A stretch of DNA of 64,000 nt from positions 283,629 through 347,628 of the forward strand of contig WMKJ01000001.1 in NCBI GenBank assembly GCA_009733715.1, written 5' to 3'. A program made the translations under genes and the position numbers. The stretch's first letter is position 1. Every line of letters begins with the position of its first letter. Positions 57,911 through 64,000 of this stretch are shown here, one piece after another. The notes beneath the pieces were generated by a model. The model had not been told where the DNA came from. It saw nothing but the letters and a program-made list of their open reading frames with translations, and ran no database searches. The DNA is from Herpomyces periplanetae. Lineage: Eukaryota; Ascomycota; Laboulbeniomycetes; Herpomycetales; Herpomycetaceae.

Positions 57911-59007
57911 TCATATCAGATACCGTCGTAGGAAATCTTCTTCAATGTGAGAAACTTTGCTTCCTTTATGCGGATAGCTAAAAGTTTGTCTCAGTGCTTG
58001 ACTCAGAATATGGTTCATCATTAGAACGTGATAAATGAGTGACAAACTTGGCTCCTGCGAAAGAGCATATCCACTAACCGATCTGTAAAATAATCGGCCT
58101 ATAGCAAGTTTTGTATATGGTAAAATGTTTTTTTTACAAAGGCTCTCTTCGTTTTGATAATAAGCCCCATCGAGTAACTTGCACCAAAACATGCATCATC
58201 TTTTTAACAAAGGGAGACGTAAGGGTGTACAAGTGATCGCATATCTATACAATGTCGACCAAAAGGGTAGAAATCATCATCACCGAGACTCTCCAACAAT
58301 CAGAGAGCACAGCCCCAGGAGTCAAGCCACAGACACTTCAGCCGCATGGATTTTCCGCGTGGCGGTGTAAAGGGTTGCCAATCAAATCATTATTCCCCGG
58401 ACTGGTCTAAAAATCACAAAATTCCAACCAGAACTCCTCCAACGTATCGAAATACCTCAACAATGAAAGAATAAGAGTTAGTCTAACATGTAAAAGGCCA
58501 TACGGGAGTACAAACGAACTGATTCAAGTTAGACAACCGTCGAAATACTACGAAGTAATACATAATATTTATTGTGCGGCTGAATGAAATTCTGGATAAT
58601 TAGCGTCCAAGAGATTTGGAATTTGATAGTACCCGAGCCATTCACCACGGAATGAACCAAAACATGTAAAGTGAGGGCGGGATTGTGGAACAAATGCTCA
58701 TCCGATCGCGTACCAGTAACAGTAATATAGATATCTGTAAGCCGCAAAAAATGCTTTTATGGCGGCGCGTTTCCGCTTGGAGATGGAAGATTAAACAAGC
58801 AATCTCAGGTCCGGGGACTTTCTCCCAAAGTCTTGAATGAATAGACACGTTAATCCCACAAATTTGAGTGACATAACAAACTTGCACGACAACGAGGAAT
58901 ATCCGACTTCGACGCAATCTATCAAACGAAGAGAAACATTTGTGTTGATAGAGTTTAGAAATTCCCCCCTCCCAATCTTTAAATAGCTTTGGCCCTAGCA
59001 CAGCCAC
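57911..59007 (-). CDS. unresolved gene, minus strand
   Basis: Several minus-strand frames here read like coding DNA but I could not join them in phase. The right-hand frame (about 59000-58750) includes VEVGYSSLSCKFV and FVGLTCLFIQDFGRK. A middle frame (58725-58530) follows a pyrimidine-rich CTTACAG acceptor and reads IYITVTGTRSDEHLFHNPAL. The left-hand frame (58192-57911) reads LDGAYYQNEESLCKKN to HIEEDFLRRYLI and a TGA. Together they suggest a multi-exon gene of unknown family whose 3' end lies 93 bp from the MetAP2 stop. Start and exon limits are not established. Confidence 0.3.
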
Positions 59008-61051
59008 TTACATGCAGTCAGCTGACTAAGTACCATTAAGCGAAGGTTTCGATTACTGTAATTCAAGCTAACCTAACTTAAGTTGTTCATCCCCAGACTT
59101 TTTGTAGAATATTTTCGTATGATCCCCAGATATGGCTGTTTATTATCCCAAAATATATCATTTATTAAAATAAGCTCTATCACAAAATCTTTAATATCGT
59201 ATCATAATAATATTATCCTTGCTGACGATTAAGCACTCTTTTAATTCACTCCGCTGTTGCTTTTTGAATCGGTTCTTCCAGGAGTCATGTGACATGACCT
59301 TTGGCTCGGTGGTTTAACGAGACATTTGATTAGGCGAATTATTTTGGAATAAGTTTGATGAACTTTGGCTACTGGATATAGTTCATGTCACTCAGTATTT
59401 TATGACGATGATGATGATACTAATTTTGAAGTCTTTTGTTAAACATTGTCCTGGTCAAAATGGTTTGCTACTCTAATAATTTACTCACCCTACATATGGC
59501 AAGAGAATCTGATGCATACACTTATCTTGTGTGTTGTTTTCATTGTAGTTTAATGCGCTTAACCGAGAGTACCCTATAATTATTGGCGAGGTTTTAAGGT
59601 ATCAAAATTTGAAAGGTGTGCTTAACCACTACCAAACAGATAATCGGATTGATGCATGCTACGGTATACACTCATTTGTTTACTTCAATATTGCTAGATA
59701 TACGCTGCGATTAGACTAATCATCCATTTTGGTTATTCTTTACGAACTACTTGCTTTAGTATTTGGGATCTTATCATACACATTTTCACCAAAAAAGACT
59801 AAACACAATCTCAGCTAACAACACAAGTTAAGTAGGCCCTTGGATTACAGGAGATGTCGTAGACTAGTCTCACAACTTTTTAAATACGCTATCATCGATC
59901 ATAATTCAACATTGTCTTGTATTACCACCAGATTGCGCAAACTATTTACCTTTTCATACTGAAACGCAAAACATGACGGCGCATACACTACTACTGATAG
60001 CCAAACACAATCCATATAAACTGTAGTGCTCACTACCCACGCCTCAGTTTTAAAAATGTTCATACAAGTTAACAGACGTATTATTGCAGCTATATCAAGT
60101 TTTGTCGTATATGTATCTATGGTAGTGAATGGAACGGTCAGTTGACGCCATCTAGTATAGTAGAAAATATGTACATCCGAGTTTACAATAACTTAGTTGT
60201 TCGAGATTGTAACCAATATTTAGTATGCAATGGACTGTTTTTGTTACTAATTTGCGAAACCGCTTAAACTTCAAAAGGTAGTATGATAAATCTTAGGGGT
60301 TTTATACACGAAAGATTGAGTATAAGTGCAATGCACCTATTAAATCAATTGATTGGCTCAATAAAATGTCGGTTTAGCATATCTTGATTGTATAAACATG
60401 ATACGTGAAATTGCGTTGCATGCACTAGATATTCAGTAAACTTGATATTAACAAATTCTCTTGAAAACTGCGTTTTTGTGAAGAACAAATTGAAAAATGT
60501 AAATGATGAATACCATAGATATTTCTAAAAGTATTATAGAATTGAATATACAATTGAAAGATTATACTCAACGAATAAAACTGTTTACGAAAATAAGCGT
60601 GCTATTCCAAATTGAACGGTGGGAAAGCACTAATTAAAACTTAGATGAAATACATATACCAACTTACACTAATACCCAAATACCATTGATACGTGAAGCA
60701 TGAACATAAATTATAACCTCGGTTCAAAATATCATAAAAACTTTAGTTAAAACATGTAAAATTCTTCAAATTCCTCGTCCGAAAATGCTCAACAAATTTA
60801 GCCTTTTAAAGTATGACGTCAGTACACACCACATGACGTAACGCGATATGTGCAGGGAGCGGAAAAAGAATTTGGCGAGACTTCGTCTCACGGGTGTTGG
60901 GGATTGGAAATTGAACACACACGGTTGTCCTAAATATGCGAATTGCGTAGTCAAGTTAATTGTTAACGCATTTTATCTTTGCATGATAATACTATAGAAC
61001 GCGAATTGAGGGATATTTTAACGAGATATTTCGAACTGGTTTAGTATAATC
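59008..61051. other. gene-free A+T-rich region upstream of RAE1
   Basis: About 2 kb with frequent stops in all frames and no recognisable RNA gene. The last 240 bp is probably the RAE1 promoter, with a CRE palindrome and a CRE-like half copy (see next entry). Confidence 0.5.
60814..60840. promoter_or_regulatory. CRE sites upstream of RAE1
   Basis: TGACGTCA at 60814-60821 and ATGACGTA at 60833-60840, about 210-240 bp before the RAE1 start. ATF/CREB-type bZIP factors bind this sequence in fungi; use here is inference. Confidence 0.35.
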
Positions 61052-62281
61052 ATGCCCGGTTTGTTCGGTACGACATCTTTATCTACGCGTACTGTTTCAC
61101 TTAATCATGACACGTCTAATACATTTGCTTTAACATCAATTACAGGATCTGCTGGGTCAGCATCTAGGGGAAATATTGGAAATGATGTTGAATTGAAAGA
61201 TTTACCGGATGATTCGATATCGGACTTATCATTTTGTCCTAATAATGATATTTTATCGGTATCTTCATGGGACCAAAAGGTTCGAATTTATCAAGTTGAA
61301 TCATCGGGATTAAGCCAAGGCAAAGCGCTGTACGAGCATCAAGCTCCAGTTTTATGTACAACATGGTCTCGCGACGGACAGTTAGTGTTTAGCGGTGGAG
61401 CGGATAAAGCAGCCCGTATGCTTGATATTAGTTCTAATTCGAACATCGCTCAACAAGTAGCGGCACATGATCAACCGATAAGGTGTGTCGGGTCATTTCA
61501 ATTTAATGGGAACAATACATTGGCAACAGGTTCATGGGATAAAACTATTCGATATTGGGATTTAAGATCATCTACTCCAATGGGTGAACTGAAATGCCCC
61601 GAACGAGTTTACGCTATGGATGTTAAAGATAATCTTATGGTTATTGCTACGGCAGATCGTTTTGTCCACGTGGTAAATTTAGCCGATCCGCTTAACATTT
61701 ATAAAACAATTCAGAGTCCGTTAAAATGGCAGACCAGGGCTGTGTCCTGTTTTCCGAATTGTATGGGTTACGCTATCGGTAGTGTCGAAGGACGATGTGC
61801 AATTCAGTACATTGAAGAGAAGCACAAAACGTGAGTAATTTAATAATAATATAACTTACCGATGAAGAGAAATTATTACCGTACGAATAGTTCGAATTAA
61901 CTGATTGTGATATACAGGTTGAATTTCACATTCAAGTGTCATCGGGTTACCAATAATGAGGTTACACCTAACGTTGTCAATGTGTATGCCGTTAATTGCA
62001 TTACATTTCATCCCAAATTTGGGACTTTTGCTACGGGTGGATCAGATGGAACGTTTCACTTTTGGGATAAAGACGCTAAACAGCGTGTTCGTGAGTTTCC
62101 TAATGTTGGTGGAAGTATCACAGCTTTAGAATTCAATCGTACCGGAACTATATTAGCGTATGCAATCTCCTACGATTGGAGTAAAGGTTATGCATATCGA
62201 ACGCCTAATTACCCCAACAAAGTAATGTTACATGTTATGGGACCGGACGAAGGCAAGGCTAAGGACCCCAAAAAAAAATGA
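61052..62281 (+). CDS. RAE1: mRNA export factor Rae1/Gle2
   Basis: Two exons, 61052-61830 and 61918-62281, intron 87 nt, GTGAGT donor; 380 residues. A seven-bladed WD40 protein that binds the GLEBS motif of Nup98 at the nuclear pore and acts in mRNA export and mitosis. Seen: a Gly/Ser-rich leader, DSISDLSFCPNNDILSVSSW (blade 1), RVYAMDVKDNLMVIATADR, the family-specific SPLKWQTRAVSCFPN, YAIGSVEGRCAIQYIEE, then after the intron NFTFKCHR and VNCITFHPKFGTFATGGSDG. It ends YDWSKGYAYRTPNYPN and a Lys-rich tail. Every block expected of the family is present. Confidence 0.97.
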
Positions 62282-63090
62282 ACAATTATTTGCTGGTTTG
62301 ATATCGTGAATTGAAGATGCGAATTGTGCGATATAATTGAACCTGGTTCTCTTGATCGTGCATGCGATTCGTACGTTCGATTAGCTCTGTTGACCCTTTT
62401 TTTCCTCACTTTTTCTTATGTGCCTTGTTACTCTCATTTTACCCTGCTTCGCTCTACACTATTTCTTTGCCACTACTGACACCCTTTACCTTCTGTCGTC
62501 TTCCCCACCATTCAACGTTCCAACTTCCATTTCTCCGCAACACTTACGGACATTTTTTCTCAACGTTTTCTATAGCTCCTTCCTTCCCAACCGTCACCAT
62601 TTTTTCCATCTCGTCTCGTTTACCGGAGCCGTCGCGCTTTCCCCAAAACTGCGGATGTAATATATCTCCGCTCCCTCTTTCCCCATTTTGCCCAAGTCTT
62701 AATAATCACGGGATATCTTTTTTTACATAATCTTTCGTTGAAGTTTCGGTTTCGGTTTGGTTTCCGTCTTGACTTCACAATTCACTTGAATTCCCGTTTT
62801 ACATTCAAATCGTGATTTATTTCATTTTCGGGAAATTTGAATTATCAAAAGTGGATATTTTGTTCGTCAAATGACATATTTCTCTTCTACTATGGTTGAT
62901 TATATTTAATGCACTGGTCACGAATACTGGAGAATTTATTCAGCAGCTCTTCTTATAATCTCTGTTTACATTTTTAATCTATACCATCTAAAGTGCTGGC
63001 CAACTAAAAGGTCAGGTTAACATTGGATTGAATAAGTGTATCATTATTTGATCAATCAGATATAACTTGAGTAGTTGAAAAACACGATTT
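62282..63090 (+). promoter_or_regulatory. C/T-rich promoter and leader region of the endosulfine gene
   Basis: About 800 bp between two plus-strand genes. Positions 62390-62720 are strongly C/T-rich, the same style as the cyclin and DnaJ promoters. This creates long open plus-strand frames (62362-62730) of low complexity, which I reject as genes. Confidence 0.45.
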
Positions 63091-64000
63091 ATGATGGATG
63101 TCTCTGCTCCAGCTGAAGCATCTAAAGCGGGAAATTCTCAGGTTGGTGGCACACGGTCTGGCAGTAGTTTTAATGAAAATTTAATGCTAACATGATGGAA
63201 TGGGTTGATTGAAGGATTACTCGCCAGAAGAACAAAAACTGCTTCGATTATACGGTAAAGTTCCGACTAAGAAAGATTTACTTCAGAACAAACTAAAGGT
63301 AAGTTATCGGTGGGTAATTTTTTGAGATAAGCCAACGAGCTCACAGGGTGATAAATTTATCTTATATATACGTATAGGAGCGAAAATACTTTGATTCGGG
63401 AGATTATGCGTTAACGAAAGCGGGAAAGGCGTCTGATGCGGGCGTTACAGGAGTGGGCACATCACATCCGGTTCCGGAAAATATTCCCCATTCAAATCCA
63501 TCAGTATCTACTTCTTCGCAGACCCAAAGTGCAGGACAATGTCATAGTGTTTCAACGACACCATCGATGAAAAATTCAGCGGGATCCGCCACCACGGTGA
63601 ACTTAACGTGTAGCATGACGGGTCCTACCACCAGTTCAACAGATGTTGATATGACAAATAGAACGGCACAAGTATTGGGTAGCGAGGATGAAACATCGAC
63701 TGTGACTGAAACGGGATGTAAAAGCGAATCAGCCGGTGAAGCTAAAGTTAGATCGTTATCTAGCTCTACAGGAGGGCCGCCGATTAGTCGGATTCATTCA
63801 TCACCGTTTTTCCTTTCTCGTACTTCTGGTAACTACAAATTTTATTCTCTAGCGTCTTCATCGTACACGTCGACGCAAAAATCGACCTATTCAGTGCCAT
63901 CACCAGCTAAGAGCGATGTAGAAGTGTCCAATTTAGCCTCGTCAGCAACGGCATCAAACTTATCACCTAGTGCGTCATTGAACAATACAGAAACATCTGC
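63091..64000 (+). CDS. IGO1: endosulfine (Igo1/ENSA), 3' end beyond the window
   Basis: Exons 63091-63141, 63215-63298 and 63378 onward, all phase 0. No stop before the window ends, so at least 252 residues. The core spans exons 2-3: EEQKLLRLYGKVP, KKDLLQNKLKER, then KYFDSGDYALTKAGK. The Ser in FDSGDY is the Greatwall/Rim15 phosphosite that turns the protein into a PP2A-B55 inhibitor, controlling mitotic entry and quiescence. After the core comes a very long Ser/Thr-rich low-complexity tail with few hydrophobics, whereas most Igo proteins are 120-180 residues. A downstream intron or a real extension cannot be told apart here. Confidence 0.93.

Noticed and set aside
62362-62730. 122-codon plus-strand frame rich in Phe, Ser, Leu and Pro
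   Set aside because: Product of the C/T-rich promoter block before the endosulfine gene; no domain and low complexity.
1-64000. tRNA, rRNA, transposon or CRISPR content
   Set aside because: I scanned both strands for B-box-like GGTTCGA contexts, terminal inverted repeats with transposase frames and spaced direct repeats; the few TTCGA hits lie in coding exons and nothing else qualifies. A covariance-model search (for example tRNAscan-SE or Infernal) would be decisive.

Overview
This window is a nuclear segment of a fungal genome, A+T-rich by eye. The fungal assignment rests on gene content: a Cln/Puc1-type G1 cyclin, a 161-residue tropomyosin, an endosulfine (Igo1), an Srs2-type helicase, kynurenine 3-monooxygenase, a Ulp1-type SUMO protease and a PPWD1-type WD40-cyclophilin. 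The splicing style agrees: many short introns (mostly 44-150 nt) with GTAAGT/GTACGT-like donors, CTAAC/TTAAC-like branch sites and AG acceptors. I cannot place it in a phylum from the sequence alone. I found no rRNA, tRNA, transposase or CRISPR array.

Layout, left to right. 0.5-1.5 kb: G1 cyclin (-). 3.7-7.4 kb: an unrecognised, probably secreted protein with a long Gln/Pro/His heptad repeat (+). 7.4-9.6: SAC1 phosphoinositide phosphatase (-). 10.2-11.8: a small unknown gene (-) and a Rab5 GTPase (+) sharing a 62-bp promoter. 12.5-13.1: mitochondrial ribosomal protein uS8m (-), then a 2.7-kb gene-free stretch. 15.8-19.6: an unknown 472-residue protein and a four-helix MARVEL-like membrane protein (both +). 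19.8-22.7: NBS1 (-). 23.1-24.6: KMO (+), tail-to-tail with a Ulp1 SUMO protease (-) to 27.6. 28.6-37.4: MEMO1 homologue, Srs2-like helicase and a DnaJ-X chaperone (all -). 39.0-42.7: peroxisomal enoyl-CoA isomerase and PPWD1 (+). 44.5-49.2: unknown (-), 3-beta-HSD/ERG26-like dehydrogenase (+), Rrp17/Nol12 (+), a small unknown (+) and tropomyosin (-). 51.2-53.1: a securin candidate and ribosomal eL38 (+). 53.6-57.8: methylthioribose-1-phosphate isomerase (-), a small unknown and methionine aminopeptidase 2 (+). 57.9-59.0: an unresolved gene (-). 61.1-64.0: RAE1 and endosulfine (+, cut by the window end).

Most exon models were rebuilt by hand; a model was accepted when splice phases closed to an open frame of integral codon length. 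These are ordinary housekeeping genes, not a cluster. Several concern cell-cycle control (cyclin, securin candidate, endosulfine) or genome maintenance (NBS1, Srs2, Ulp1), but nothing indicates co-regulation. The observations I rate highest are: the heptad-repeat secreted protein with its novel C-terminal domain and an alternative acceptor that would truncate it; a terminal intron in the enoyl-CoA isomerase whose removal creates an AKL peroxisomal signal; a palindromic 18-mer present twice; micro-exons that split the Rab5 P-loop; an intron bounded by direct repeats; and a small gene interrupted by an in-frame TAG.
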